Translations under genes and position numbers: made by a program
Source of the DNA: Chelydra serpentina
Lineage: Eukaryota; Chordata; Testudines; Chelydridae
NCBI GenBank assembly: GCA_037349315.1
Contig: JBAIAC010000006.1
Span: 52,696,501-52,760,500, forward strand
Length of the DNA stretch: 64,000 bases
Direction of reading: 5' to 3'
Notes under the pieces: model-generated
What the model was told of the DNA's origin: nothing
The model's input: the letters and a program-made list of their open reading frames with translations, nothing else
Databases searched by the model: none
In this document: positions 9,585 through 22,670 of the stretch, one piece after another
How the letters are laid out: every line of letters begins with the position of its first letter
Numbering within the stretch: the first letter of the stretch is position 1

Positions 9585-11506
9585 CTTCTATGATTTAGGA
9601 AATAATGTAGCTGAAGGGCAGGTACATTATCGTGGAGCAAAATAGGGCACCTGGCGTTTGCATGGGGGGCTCTGGCCTCCTGCTGATTCCGCTCACTTTC
9701 CAGGTTTTGTGGGGCATGGCAGTGTAACCTCTGGTGGTTCCACAAAAGAGGAGGTATCAAATACCAGTCCCGTGGCAGAACAATCCTAGGAAATGCTCAA
9801 CTAGGAGAGTTTTATGGGATTTGCCATTTCTGCAGAGCCTCTTCTATGGATGTTTCTTGCAGGAAGGGCAGATCTAAGCACTAAACTAAGTAGTTGTTTT
9901 TTTCTAAAAATACAGAATTAAAAGGATTTGTCTGGTTATAGTCAGCCATGTTTTAAGGGGTCAGTGCTGTATTTCAAATTAGTAAGGCTTTTCTGTTGAA
10001 ATACTGGTTACTATGACAAACCTAATTACATTAGATATGACGTGCTTTTTAATGAATTTAGTATAGCAGAAGTATAATATAATTGTATTATTGAAGTAAT
10101 TTTGCTTTCAGTATGATATTATGTGTTTGGGAGACTTCGAGGCAGTTTTAAAGAGAGAAATAAAAATACAGTACAGGAACATCTGTTATTTTTTGACTTC
10201 TTAGCCTGGTAAGTTTTCATGATTTTTAAATCCCACATTCCACCTTTCACTCTGCAAGTAACTTTCAAAGTGCTACTATTTTTCCCATTTTGCCACAATA
10301 TTTCTCCAGTTTTGTATTGTGTTTTGAATATACTAGAAAGATGCCACAATGCTCAGAAGATTCACACTGTCCCAAAGATTCTTCTGAAATTTTCATATTC
10401 TAAAATTAGCAACTACAGAGAGCAGTGATTGCATGAGCAGCATTTGATGTATTTATACAAAAATAACTGAGTATTTCTGAAAGGACTCTGATATGTATGA
10501 CAGAAGAAAGTATGTATTTAATTGTAGTTAAGAAACAGTATTTAATTAGATTAGATATTAGGAAACCTAAAATTACCCCTCATTAATAAAAGGTTCTTGA
10601 TAATTGCTTCTTCATTTTTCACTCAGTGGCATTTCTTAGATGAGGTATAATTAATCACAGGATTCCAAATATTTTTTTATTATGGTTGAAGTACAATTAT
10701 TTTTATACCCAAATTTGGAAGTATTCAATAGCTTGATAGAAGAAAAACAGTAATATCAGACATTAGATATTAAATACAAAGTATTTCCAGCCCATTAAGA
10801 CAATGTTGGACTTATTTTTCTTTATAGTTTAAAAAATATTGAAATAACAATAAAAAGTATCATACGTATTCCTACTAAATCTAGCAGGACTTGTATTTTT
10901 AGAAATTTGTAGTCCCACAGAAGACTTTCAGTTGACTATAGCGAGAGTGGGATCAAGCCCATAGGAAGTACAGTTAAAAAATAGGACCAAATTCTGCTTT
11001 CATGGTATACCTGTGCAATACCACAGAAGTCAATAGAATTGCATGGGCCCAGATTAAGAACAGAATTTTGTCTATAGCCCATTTGATGTCACTGCCAAAG
11101 GTCCCAAATTGTTTGAATTATTTTAGTGTTCAAAGCAGCAAGATTTTCAAAAGTGACTTGTGCCTTTGGGGCCTTCAGTTTTTGGGGACCCATCTTGAAA
11201 CTCCTCAAAGGGCCCTGGTTTTTAGAGGGTGAATGTACAACATTTCTGAGAAGTAGGCCCTTTTTTAAGTCATGTTGGGTATCCAAAATTATTAGTCACT
11301 CTGAAAATCATGGCCCAGTATTTCATTGGTGATAATTATGGTTATTTCTTAAATCTTTGTCCTTTATGAAACGTTCTAGTTTCAGTTGCTGTGATGTATG
11401 TACAATTACAGAGACCTGCCCCCACCACCACCACCAACAAAAAAAAATCTCTGTGTGTTCCTGCAGCCCAGGGAGGAGGAAGCAGCAGGGCAGCTGTCTG
11501 TTGACT
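9585..11506. other. AT-rich DNA, no gene seen
   Basis: No exon or well-defined repeat is visible. Around 10980-11340 there are phrases common in reptile intergenic repeats (CCAAATTCTGCTTTC; a TTTTCAAAAGTGACTTG block), but I could not delimit an element. Confidence 0.4.
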
Positions 11507-11705
11507 GAGCTCCTCCTCCCCCGAGTCCTACAGCTGCAGCCTGCTGCTTCTCCTTCCCTGCTGTTGGAGTCCCACGTGTTGCCTCTGCCTCCAGTTCCTG
11601 ATTCACCCGCAGGAATCTGCAGAGCAGGCAGCAGCGCTGGGACTCCAGCAGTAGGGAAGGAGAAGCAGCAGGCTGCAGCTGTAGGAGTTGGGGGGAGGAG
11701 GAACT
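11507..11705. repeat. Inverted repeat, about 67-bp arms
   Basis: Arms 11507-11574 and 11639-11705 are near-perfect reverse complements, around CTACAGCTGCAGCCTGCTGC, with a 64-bp spacer. Both strands contain long chance frames because the sequence is GC-rich and palindromic. This is probably the core of a hairpin-type nonautonomous element; its ends were not identified. Confidence 0.7.
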
Positions 11706-11899
11706 CCGCAGATAGCCAGCCACCTTGCTGCTTCCACCCTTTCCCAGGCTGCAGGGACACAGAGCGTGCCACTGCCATAGGAAGCTGCTGCCTTCTCGCT
11801 GCTGGGCGGCTCCGCCAGAGGGGGGGAGGTCACGCAAACCTTTCTTTTGTGTGTGTTTAACATGCCCCACCAAAAGTATTCAAATTTAAATTCCTGCGC

Positions 11900-12300
11900 A
11901 CGCCCCTGGTCTATGTAGATACTGTGTTCCTTACCTCAACTATTGGCTGTCTTGTCAATTTTACAGCTCTGCTGGACAAGACATCCCAGCTCCTGGTTTC
12001 CCAGCTGGGCTGCTGACCAATCTCTGCTCCAACCCAGGCTGCCACACAGGCTCCCAGCTTGGGCTGCCTCCCGGGCTCCCCACTGGGAGCCCGGCTGCAC
12101 TGAGGCTCCCGGTTCCTGGCTCTCGGTTCCCTGCTGCAAGCGTGGCAGCCAACTGGACTCTAGGCATGGATCTCCCCACTGGAGATGAGAAGCCCACGGG
12201 GGCACCTGGGCTCTCAGCGGGGCGCTGCGGGGAGCTGAGAGTACTGGCTCTCAGCCTCTTACACTGCGGATTTTTCACATCCATGAGCAACGTAGTTATA
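11900..12300. repeat. GC-rich unclassified repeat-like block
   Basis: The block is much more GC-rich than its flanks and has reiterated CCCAGCT/GGGCTGC/GGCTCCC words. Overlapping frames in several phases carry no recognisable domain. It may be a repeat fragment of unknown class. Confidence 0.35.
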
Positions 12301-12305
12301 CTGAA

Positions 12306-12480
12306 GTGTGTAGTGTGGCCTAAGTTTCCCAGACTCGAGGAAGAGCTCTGTGTAAGCTCAAAAACTTCTCTCTCTCCCCAATAGAAGTTGGTCCAATAAA
12401 AATATTACCTCACCACCTTGTGTGTCTCATATCCTGGGACTGAAACACCTACAGCAACACTGCATACAGTATATTGTCAA
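12306..12480 (+). repeat. Penelope-like repeat tail (copy 1)
   Basis: It contains the stem GAGCTCTGTGTAAGCTC, then AGAAGTTGGTCCAATAAAAA, TATTACCTCACCACCTTG and ATATCCTGGGACTG. These are also found on the opposite strand at 26878, 41567 and 41717. I assign the family tentatively to Penelope-like retroelements. The catalytic-core-like bases are mutated in this copy. Confidence 0.5.
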
Positions 12481-15400
12481 TCTGTCACAAAGTGCAACTG
12501 ACTTGCAATTAAGGAAATCTAATCTTGACATGTAAACTAAAACAAAATGGCTCATTGATACATTTCATACTTCCCAATAATATCTTACATTTCAAATATT
12601 AATGTAAGATGGAATCATGGCCCAGTTTTAATAAGACAAGATTTATTGGAAAATACAGTAAATCACTTTTACAAATACTTACTAGTTATTGTTATTCGGC
12701 TTGAAATCGAACAGCTATTTCTGAAAATACTTTTTTATAAGTTTCTTCAATGAAGGTGAGATAAGTGATTTGAATTAGGATTTACCTATGCGGTTTACAT
12801 TTACATTCACATTTGCCACATTGTATTGATGTAAATCATGAGTTCAGGTTGTTCACTGATGGAATGCTAGAGGCTCTTTTACTACTTCATTCTATCGAGT
12901 CTCATTTTTCCAGCAGAAACTTTATTTTGAGATGGATTAATGTATAGAACTTTTCCTCTGATTGAGAAGGCAGATGAGTGGCAGTCTCCTCCAAAGCCAA
13001 GCCCACAGCTGACTCAGTTCGGAAGAGTTGCCTATGTATCAATCAACCATCTTCCCCTAGAAATCTGTGTGGTTCACCAGTCTAAAGCACAAGTGGACCA
13101 GGAAGCAAGTGATAAGTTTTTTAGAATTGAGTGAATATTTTGTAACTATTTGATTAAATTTGCCTCTTTTTCAGCCTGTGGAATTACTAGGAACAGATCA
13201 TTATTTCCTGACATTTTCTATATTTATGTGTGTTGTTTGAACTTTTTCTTATGCAGTTCATTTTTAAACCTCTGTATTGACTGTAAATAGGTTATAGAGA
13301 GTATTCACTGTTTGAACTGTGCCAATTATTTGTGCTAGGTTAGATGCGTGATAAGGTATTGGTCCCATCAATCAACTAAATGAGCGCACAAGCCCCTCTG
13401 GTACTGATATTTTTGCATGCAAAAGTAAAATACACTTTCCGCTAATATTTGTGCCAGACGCACACAATTGCCGGAATTTTTGCAGAGAACACCAAAGAGG
13501 GAAAAACTTGACTGAAGTGAATTTTAAAAAATCTGAACGAATTCTTTGCACTGCTCACCTAGCCCTCTTATTCTCTGAGCCCAAGCCACCTACACTGCAG
13601 TACACAGAACTAGTGCCAAATTATTGGATTGGCCAGTTATGTGGGCTGGTATGCCTCACTAAAAATCATGCTCCAGACATTACATGGGCATATACACAGC
13701 ACCACATCTCAGTCTGGTCTGAAATGGCTTGGGTATTAAACTCCCATCTTGGAGTTAATAATAACAATTTTGAGAATTCTCAAGCACAACAGCATGAATA
13801 GTGCTGCTATCATTAAAAGGAAATAGTGTTTGCTGTATTTAACACTCTTGTATTATTTCCACATTTTCAGTGCAAATTGAAAGAGCTAGAAAAAATCTGC
13901 CATTGCAGATTAGAGTTTATCATCTTGCTTGCTTCACTTTGGACTCAGCTGAAATTGGACATAACTTATCACCTGGTATGTTCATTTACTTCCAAAAACT
14001 AAGGTAATGTCTGAGTAAATTAATGGACATTCTGACTTTGGGTTCTGGGTCAGTCCAGGAATTAGAATTTAATTGTAAAATTCAGCTTGGGTCTTGATTT
14101 TCATCCGTCATCTCACAAACTTGGAAGGACATATGGTTTTATCTTTGTGGTTTAAACCCACCTCTGTTCAAATCCTACTCAGTTTTTCCTAAAACTTGTT
14201 GAGATTGTTTCTATGAACTATGGAATAGTGTTTTATATAAACAAGCACTTTCTCTAGCATGTCTGTAGTTTAAAAAGCCATATACTACCATCGAAAATAC
14301 AGTGTTGGTCAGCAGTTAAAAATGTTAGTTACTTAGTCACTTGTTAAAAGTGTACATGAAATGACAGAATTACTAACTAATGCATTAGATTTGTGGTAGA
14401 TGATGCCAACATGTAATTGCTGATATTGTTCATTAAAGATAGTGCTGTCTGCTTATAGGGGACTCCTTTTTATCAATTATATCTGTGTGTATCACTCACT
14501 CATTCATACCAAAAACAAAGAATATCTGAATCCTAATTCCATGATATTGCAATCTGCATAGCAAAACAAACAAACACAACTAGACAACATCACTTGGTGA
14601 CATGCTTATTATTAAATCTGAAACATTTTTTATGGTAGAAATGCTATTGAGAAGTCTTGGAAGACAGGATAAGGTATATGTGGTGGGAATAATGTCCCCA
14701 CTATATTTGCATGGATCTTGCCAATCCACCCTGCAAGGATAGGAGGAGAAAGGAGGAAGGCCTCAATTACCTTTGTGGCATTCTTCTCCCCTGGCATGGA
14801 CTCTCCATTGCACACATTCTCCACTGGGATGTACCAAGAAGAGGGACAGGGACAGGAGGAGCGATCCTGAGATGGGTGGATGATGTTCAGAGGGAACTCT
14901 TCAGAAGACTAAGTTTCTGTGGCCACTTCATAGAAGTCCTGAGGCCGTCTGTGGCAGAGACCTAGAGGGGCCGCATGTATACAAGGTCTCCATGCAGGTG
15001 CTCCTGGCGTCAAGTGGATCCCCTGAGATTCCTGGGGTTTGAGCTGAACCTGGGGGAATGGATGGGCTACCCATGTCCCATCCTGTTGCAGAATTTGGAG
15101 AACATGGTGTGTGGGAGTTTCAGATCCCATTGGTCTGTTTTAGGATAGAAGGGCACAATCTAACCCAGAATTTTTACAAAGATTTATAACTAAATATAAC
15201 ATTGGTGGTTTATGGAGCTGGCAGTGAATGTTAGTATAATGACACTTTCATTTGGAGTATTACTGCTTCCAAGTGCGGTAGCTATTGAAATGGTGTAAGC
15301 TTTCAGTTTGTTGTTGAATGAATCTATAAAGTATCATCAGACTCTCTTGGGTACTATCTCGTTAACTTATGTGTCTAGATGGTATTTTTTAAACGTTGCC

Positions 15401-16502
15401 TTCTGCTAGGCTTCCTGATGATCTGGTCTGTGGTGTTAATAAATATTAAAAGTGCAAAACAAATCTAGGGAAAAAAGTAATCATCGATATGACTTGATGT
15501 GGCAGGATGTTAAAAAATATAATTTAGAAAATTCATTTCTACTCAATTGAAGCACCTTTGTTTTAACAGGCCAATTCAGTTGCTTGGCCTGTGAGCTTCG
15601 AAAGAATGTTTGACCTTCTACTGACATATTTTAACCACTAGGTTGGTGGTAGTGACTGAAAATGTATTTCCATCTCATGGGTATCCAGTGGCCTACATAG
15701 AATGAACTGATGCTCTCCATTGTTAACAGTAGTCAAGTGTCTCCACCAAAAATGTCATTCTTTGCATTATGAGCAGAGAGGCCAAGTGACCTCTCTGGCT
15801 ACATACTGTACCTCCAGGTCAGGTTTGGTTTGAGACATGTTCATGGTGTGTTACTGGAAATCGCTCAGCAATGCTGCCTCTGATGTACATATTCAGTACA
15901 TAAATAGGAGACTTCATTCTTCAGAACTGTCAATTCAGCACATGCCCACCATCAAATGTTACAGTTTAGCAGCATTTTGTAAAGTGTTGCTTTGTTTGCA
16001 CATATGTTTGCCACAGAACGGTGGTAATTATGTTAATAGTCAAAAATAATCTTCAGGGTACTCTCATACACACTTTGGTTTTCTTCAGAGATATACAATG
16101 GGGAAAAATGGGTTTTCATGTGTGCAGTTTCAAAATCAGCATATTTAAGAAATACATTTACATTACTAATGCACACTTGGCACTTTCCCTCTCCTTTCTT
16201 TTTTTGCCATTTTCTCTCCTATTTGGCCAAGCTAAAAGTGTTTGCTTTGACCCTTTGCAATTAGCTGATAATCTCTTGGGAGTGTAGCGAGAGTAGGAAA
16301 GAGAAATGTTCCTTTTTGTCCTTTTGGTTTTGATGTAGGATGACCGCTTCATTGTCACAGATATTCCTGTTTTTTAAACCAACTGAGGAATCAGCAAACA
16401 ATTGTGGTAATGGTGCCCTTTGCTTTATTTTTAAATGTAACATAGCCCTTCAGAAAATTTAAGCCCCAGAAGAATAAGTCAAATTATTCTTACAGATCAC
16501 TA
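12481..16502. other. AT-rich DNA, no gene seen
   Basis: Four kilobases without a recognised gene or transposon. Open frames at 12940-13134, 13451-13801 and 14711-14965 are short, lack domains and have no visible splice or promoter context. The slightly GC-richer block 14690-15130 could hide a diverged exon or repeat, but nothing in it is recognisable. Confidence 0.4.
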
Positions 16503-16722
16503 GCTCATAGACTCAGACTTTAAGGTCAGAAGGGACCATATGATCATCTAGTCTGATCTCCTGCACAATGCAGGCCACAGAATCTCACCCACCCACTCCC
16601 GGAATAATCCTCTCACCTATGTCTCAGATATTGAAGTCCTCAAATCATGGTTTAAAGACTTCAAGATGCAGAGAATCCTCCAGCAATTGACCCATGCCCC
16701 AAGCTGCAGAGGAATGTCCCAC
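16503..16722 (-). mobile_element. CR1 LINE 3' fragment
   Basis: Read on the minus strand, this is the terminal part of a CR1. The block GGTCAGAAGGGACCATATGA followed by TCTAGTCTGATCTCCTGCAC is the near-3'-end signature. A closely related piece lies at 20028-20285. Confidence 0.8.
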
Positions 16723-18510
16723 TGATTTTTTTTATTTCTAGATGGGTAATCAAAATATTACCCATCTTCTTGTGGTTATATTCCCAGTATGGAGAGAGAC
16801 AAGTATAACTCTCTTCTAGAAGGTTTAATGTGCTTAGAAACGCCAAAGCAAACACATTTAAACTAGAATCCATAATTGAGATTTATTTCTCCCACGCTGA
16901 AATGTGGGAGCTGACATACAGTTCCTAATAACATTTTCTTTCTATCTATGTAGCTATGCTTTTATAACTCATTACCTCAAAATAACAGCATGAAACATCA
17001 ATTTAAACATCAGTTAGACTTCTGCTTAATTTGAGACTAATTCTAATTCCAACCATCTACAATCACTCTTTTGCTTAGCTTGATGTAGAAATGCATAATG
17101 GCATCCCTGGTAACTCGTCTTATTTGCCATTGTCTAGATGAAGATCCAAGAGAACAATGAGACCTACATTTTCAATAATTCTGTGTCTTGAAGAAATTTA
17201 GGCAGCTAGTCAGGGAGAGAAATCAACAGTTTTATTACCCATAGCCTTTAAAGATGGCCAAACAATGGGCTATTGTTTCATTTATTTCAGTTTTCTAAAT
17301 AATCCTGTTTTTTCTCAAGGCATACAACTTTTTGCTGCATCTGGTCTAGCTAATCTTCATTATTATACGAGCTTCTTGTTCTTTCAGGTAGCTCAAGTTA
17401 TCCTGTATGTTAGGTTAAATGTCATCTATTTTTAAAGTTGCCTATTCTGGCTATAAATCAAGTTCGATAACAATGATTTTACTAAATTTTCCCTTAGCTA
17501 CCAGAATATCACAGGTGTGCAAGATGGGATTAGATATTGGCCTCACTCATTGTCCTTCGTCATTGCTGTTTATATATCTCACTTCTTTGCTTTCATTGCA
17601 TTTTATTATTTTACCGAATTTTAAAAGGACAATCTTTAAAGAATTGCTGGACATATTATTCTAAAATTTGGCATCTGTTAGATACATTGTCAATAAAGGC
17701 AGTTACAAGAGAACTAAGATAGACCTTTGTTCTAGTACAACGTGCCCAGACTTCCCACCCTATCCAACACAATGCTTACAGAGTAACTAAATTCTTCAAA
17801 ATGCAAAAGATACAAAGTGTTCTAGGACACCTAAACCTGCTAGTTCTCTCCCAATAACCTATCCAGTATTTAAGAGAAAGTCCTTCAGACATCTACAGCA
17901 GCTGAAGATAGCAGGCTGCAAAGTTGTAATGGAAAAAGTCAACCTAGATCTCAACAATAACTATAACTGCACCAATAAACTTGTCTGCTTGATTCCATAT
18001 CACAGATAAAGCAACGTAACTAGAGCCCAGATCACAGGAACAATATCCAAGTGCAGAGACTTTAAAACAGAAGCAATGAAAATACAATCAAATGCAGAGG
18101 GCATCAAGACCTGGAACTGTCATATCCTTTCAACTCCTCTTTTTCCATTTGTATCTCCTTGTTTAGTTCACAATGTTTCAGAAGATTTTACTATACTAAC
18201 TAATGCACTATTTAATATCAGAGAGAAATATCCATTGCTGCCTCTTCATCATATTGTTTATGTTCTCAAACAGCTGTTTATTACCAGTTCTGGGCTAATA
18301 AAATGTAAGCAACAAATACTATCTACAGAATTATCAAACTTTTATTTAAAATGATCAAGAAAGACACATGTTATTCATCTATCTTTTCATTCATATTGAA
18401 GTCATAGTGTTTTGATGCATGTAACATCACTTATCTGTGTTTAGAATGTGCACTTAACACACTATACAGTTTCACCACCCTCTTTGGGTTAACAGTATTT
18501 TTGTATGCAA
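16723..18510. other. AT-rich DNA, no gene seen
   Basis: No recognisable gene. Short frames (17419-17664, 18076-18354) look random. Confidence 0.4.
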
Positions 18511-19999
18511 AGTAGAACCTCAGAGTTATGAACCCTCAGGAATGGAGGTTGTTCATAACACTGAAATGCTCATAATTCTGAACAAAACATGATGGTTGTT
18601 CTTTCAAAAGCTTGCAGCTGAACTCAATACAACTTTGAAACGTTATTATGCAGAAGAAAAACGCTGCTTTTAACCATCTTAATTTAAATGAAACAAGCTG
18701 TAACGATGCTGGTTCTGGCGGGACCCAACTGAGAGTGCCAGTTCAGGACAAATTGCTTCAAGCAGGGCAATTACAGCCCAAGGCTGGGGTTTTTCCACCT
18801 CTAAGGCAAACCAAACCAACCAGACAGAGGAGACTTTGGTTTTATCCCACTGGCTAACCACAAGTCATCCCAAGCAATCCCCTTAGACACTCGTTTCCCA
18901 GTCTCACCACCAGTGCCACTCGTTATGGGGACAAATGGTCATGAAAACCAATGCCCCAGTAAAAGAAAACAGGTTCTCCCGATTCCAACAGACCGAACCT
19001 CAGAGCCAGGTCAATATACAACTCAGATCTTACCCACAAATCACGCTGTTGCCAATCCTTTAGAATCTAAAATCTAAAGGTTTATTCATAAAAGGAAAAA
19101 GGTATAGGTGAGAGCTAGAATTGGTTAAAAGGAATCAATTACATACAGTAATGGGAAAGTTCTTGGTTCAGGCTTGCAGAGATGGAATAAACTGCAGGTT
19201 CAAATTAAGTCTCTGGAATACATCCCCAGCTGGGATGGGTCCTTCAGTTCTTTGTTCAAAGCTTCCATTTGTAGAAAGGTGCCTCCAGAGGTAAGAAGCA
19301 GGAATGAAGACAAAATGGAGATGAGGCAGCTGCCTTTTGTAGTTTCTTCCAGGTGTAAAGACACCTCTTTGTCCTTACTGTGGAAAATCACAGCAAAATG
19401 GAGTCTGGAGTCACATGGGCAAAGTCCCTGCATATCTTGTTAAGTCACAGGCGTGTCTGCCATCTCTCAATGGGTCCATTGTATCGCTAATGGCCCTTAA
19501 TGGGCCATCCAGCATGCCTGGCAGAGCTGATAGCTTGTCTTGGGTCCCAGAAGCCCAGCCCCAGTTTGAAATACAGACAGTATAAAGCCAATATTCATAA
19601 CTTCAACTACAAAACTGATACATACATATAAATGACATAATCATAACCAGCCAAGCATAACCTGGTCTTAGACACGTCATTTGACCCCCTTTATATAAGA
19701 TTTGGTGCCACTACAGGACCTTGGTTTCGACCATGATCTATATGGTCCCAGTTATTGTCAATAACGTCACACAAGCACAGAAACCGTTTCCTTTCTTTGT
19801 CATATCTTTTTTTTAAATATTCCTTTTACTTTTTTAGTGGTTTACATTTAACCCAGTACTGTACTGTATTTGCTGTTCTTGGGGTGGGGGTTGTTTTTGT
19901 TTTGTTTGTTTGATTTTTTTTTTTTGTCTGCTGCTGCTGCCTGATTATGTACTTCTGGTTCCAAATGACCGGTCAGCTCATAACTCTGAGGTTCTACTG
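18511..19999. mobile_element. Tigger/pogo-like nonautonomous DNA transposon, split by an LTR
   Basis: The ends are inverted copies of GTAGAACCTCAGAGTTATGA (left about 18512, right about 19998). The right end is flanked by TA, the target of Tc1/mariner transposases. Without the solo LTR at 18699-19771 the element is about 415 bp and has no transposase frame. Confidence 0.7.
18699..19771. mobile_element. Solo LTR with 5-bp target duplication
   Basis: A 1073-bp unit starts TGTAACG and ends CGTCACA. It is flanked by CAAGC on both sides (18694-18698 and 19772-19776). TG...CA ends plus an exact 5-bp duplication identify a solo LTR from recombination between two LTRs. The retroviral or gypsy family was not determined and no internal coding region remains. 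Confidence 0.8.
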
Positions 20000-20027
20000 T
20001 ATTCACAAGTCCTACAATACCAGGATC

Positions 20028-20285
20028 TCATAGACTTTAACCAGAAGGGACCACTGTGATCATCTAGTCTGACCTCCTGCACGTTGCAGGCCACAAAACC
20101 ACACCTATCCACTCTTGTAAAAGACCCATAACCTCTGAGTCAATTACTGAAGTCCTCAAATCATGATTTAAAGACTTCAAGTTACAGAAAATGCACTCTT
20201 TACTCTTGTTCAAACCAGCCAGTGACCCATGCCCCATGCTGCAGAGGAAGGCGAAACCCCCCTAGGGTCTTTACAATTGCTTGTC
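20028..20285 (-). mobile_element. CR1 LINE 3' fragment
   Basis: Minus-strand CR1 end with AGAAGGGACCACTGTGATCA and TCTAGTCTGACCTCCTGCAC, similar to 16503-16722. The two probably belong to related subfamilies. Confidence 0.8.
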
Positions 20286-20843
20286 TAGAATTGCATATAC
20301 TTTTAAAAACACTTTTAAACTTAGAATATTTCTTCCCCCATTAAGGTAAACTGAGTGAGAAGTTATCCTTTATTGATTACTGTCTGTCCTACTCTATTTA
20401 AGAGACTGAAGGGAAAGATAGTAACCTGGCATAGCATAAGGGGTAAGTGGCTATTCATTGAAATAGACAGTCGGAGTTAAAAGAGAAATTAGGAGAAATC
20501 TCGAGGTTAGGAAGTTATCAAGTTACCATAGTCATTTATAGAGAAAAATAATTGGACAGTTTGAAAGTCTGCATGGCTGAGAGCTTCAGTGTGTAATATT
20601 TAAAAAACAAAGCAAACTTTTTAGTAAAAACCTAAACTGGGGTTTAGCAAATATGTCCTACTCTAGGGTAATAGAAATCTTCTGGGATTTTGAGCAATCT
20701 TTGCAGGGATTTCCCTTTCTCCGCCACAATTTTTTGGATTTCTGCCGCAGAGGAGGGTTTGTAATTTTATTTTCTATTCTTAGTTGTACACTTTTAAGAG
20801 TATGAGTTTCTGTAGATTCTATAAGAAAATAATGTGTTGGTTT
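20286..20843. other. AT-rich DNA, no gene seen
   Basis: Nothing recognised between the CR1 fragment and the hAT fold-back element. Confidence 0.4.
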
Positions 20844-21555
20844 TAGGGTTGTCAAAAGATTTAAAAACATTAATCATGATTAATTACAAGATTAAAAAAT
20901 CACAGTCACAGTTTGAATTGCACTATGAAACAATAATAAAATACTATTTATTTAAATATCTTTGGTGTTTTCTACATTTTCAAATATATTGATTTCAATT
21001 ACAATACAGAATACAAAGTGTATAGTTCTTGCTTTGTATTTTTATTACAAATATTTGAACTGTAAAAGCATAAACAAAAGAAATAGTATTTTTCAATTTA
21101 CCCGGTACAAGTACTGTAGTGCAATCTCTTTATCGTGAAAGTGCAACTTACAAATGTAGAATTATTTTTTACATTACGTTATCTTGTTTTTGAGTGCAGA
21201 TATGTAACAAAAAACCCTCTACTTTTTGTAAATTGCACTTTCACAATAAAGAGATTGCACTACAGTAATTGTATGAGGTGAATTGAAAAATGCTATTTCT
21301 TTTGTCTATCTTTTTACAGTGCAAATATTTGTAATAAAAATAATAAAGTGAGCGCTGTATACTTTTTATTCTGTGTTGTAGTTGAAATCAATATATTTGA
21401 AAATGTAGAAAAACATCTAAAATATTTAGTTTCAATTGGTATTCTATTATTAACAGTGTGTTTAAAATTGTAATTAATTGCAATTATTTATCTAAATTGA
21501 GTTAATTTGTTTTGAGTTAATCGCTTAAGTTAACTGCGATTAATTGACAGTCCTA
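20844..21555. mobile_element. Fold-back hAT-type MITE with very long inverted repeats
   Basis: The 712-bp element starts TAGGGTTGTC and ends GACAGTCCTA. It is flanked by an exact 8-bp duplication GTTGGTTT (20836-20843 and 21556-21563), typical of hAT transposases. Its two halves are reverse complements over roughly 300 bp each; for example GTGCAATCTCTTTATCGTGA at about 21120 pairs with the opposite half near 21250. No transposase remains. It looks like an internal-deletion derivative of a larger hAT. Confidence 0.85.
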
Positions 21556-21563
21556 GTTGGTTT

Positions 21564-22374
21564 ATTTATACTTTTGGTATTGGATCAAGAGCAGGCATTC
21601 TAAGGGTGCCCATAGTGCTATGGACAGCACTCCTGGAGACCTGTCTAAAGCCTTTTGCACTGGTTTAACTTACATCAGTTTAAAAACCAATTTAGTTACA
21701 GAGGTGCAACCCCCTGTGTGGATATTGGTATTTAGTGTTAGAGATTTTTTTTCTCGTTTAAATCTAGTCTGTTCCCCATTGACTTAAGCTTACCCCCCAA
21801 AAGCCACTCATCAACTGAAATAAGAATGTCACACAGGAGTTTATATTGGTTTAACTGTATCTGTTTAAATTAACATGTTAGGTTAAATCTAGTATAATGG
21901 TGTGTAGACAAGACCTAAATTAAGGCAGCCTCTCGTGACTGACCTATGATGGCCAGTGCTGCCCAGAATCATCCTAGAGCTGCATTCTGAAGCCCAAATC
22001 TTAACACACTCCTCCCAGCCCTACCCCTTAGGTTGGAGCTTGAAAGGTGATCCTCTGGAGGTAGCCTTATGGCTGACTTCCACAGTGCATTCACTAGGGG
22101 AACTTGTGCTTTGGGGGCTCTACACCGCTTTGGTCCTTTTACTCAGCAAAAATAAAGACCTGAGAAAGGCTGAGGATTTTAATCCCAACTGAATATGAAA
22201 AACTCATCCACTACTACTGAGTGGCTCTGGGACCCCAGAGGTTTTAGTGCCTGGTGCAGGGAGCCCAGCCTGCCCCATGGGACAGGAGCCACAGGAGCTG
22301 CCACGCAACCATTTGAAATAGTCTGGTGACCCAATTTTGGGTCCTGACCCATGGATTAGGCAACCCTGCTCTAA
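21564..22374. other. Unassigned DNA between two transposons
   Basis: No gene seen. Frames at 21557-21787 and 21956-22192 are short and lack domains. Confidence 0.4.
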
Positions 22375-22670
22375 GGGCTGGTCCACACTAGGGGGGAGGG
22401 ATAGATCTAAGATACGCAACTTCAGATATGTGAATAACGTAGCTGAAGTCGAATATCTTAGATCGATTTTTAAAAGTACTTACGCTGGTCCACATGGCAG
22501 CAGGCAGGCTGCCCCGTCGACAGCGCTTCCTCCGCTCGCTGAGCTGGAGTTCCGGTGTCGACGGGGAGCGGTTCTGGGATCGATTTCTCGCGTCTAGATG
22601 AGACGTGATAAATCGATCCCAGAACATCGATCACTACCCGCCGAATCAGGCGGGTAGTGTAGACTAGCCC
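22375..22670. mobile_element. Harbinger-like MITE with several hairpins
   Basis: The 296-bp element has inverted ends (GGGCTGGTCCACACTA and its near complement) flanked by TAA on both sides (CTAAG if the boundary is shifted). A 3-bp TWA target fits PIF/Harbinger. Inside are further hairpins: one around GGGATCGATTT near 22570-22625, and a perfect 11-bp-arm hairpin at 22632-22660 (CACTACCCGCC and its complement). Confidence 0.7.

Noticed and set aside
11357..11873. Frames of 150-167 codons on both strands
   Set aside because: They arise from the palindromic GC-rich inverted repeat, and both strands give similar low-complexity Cys/Ser/Pro-rich products.
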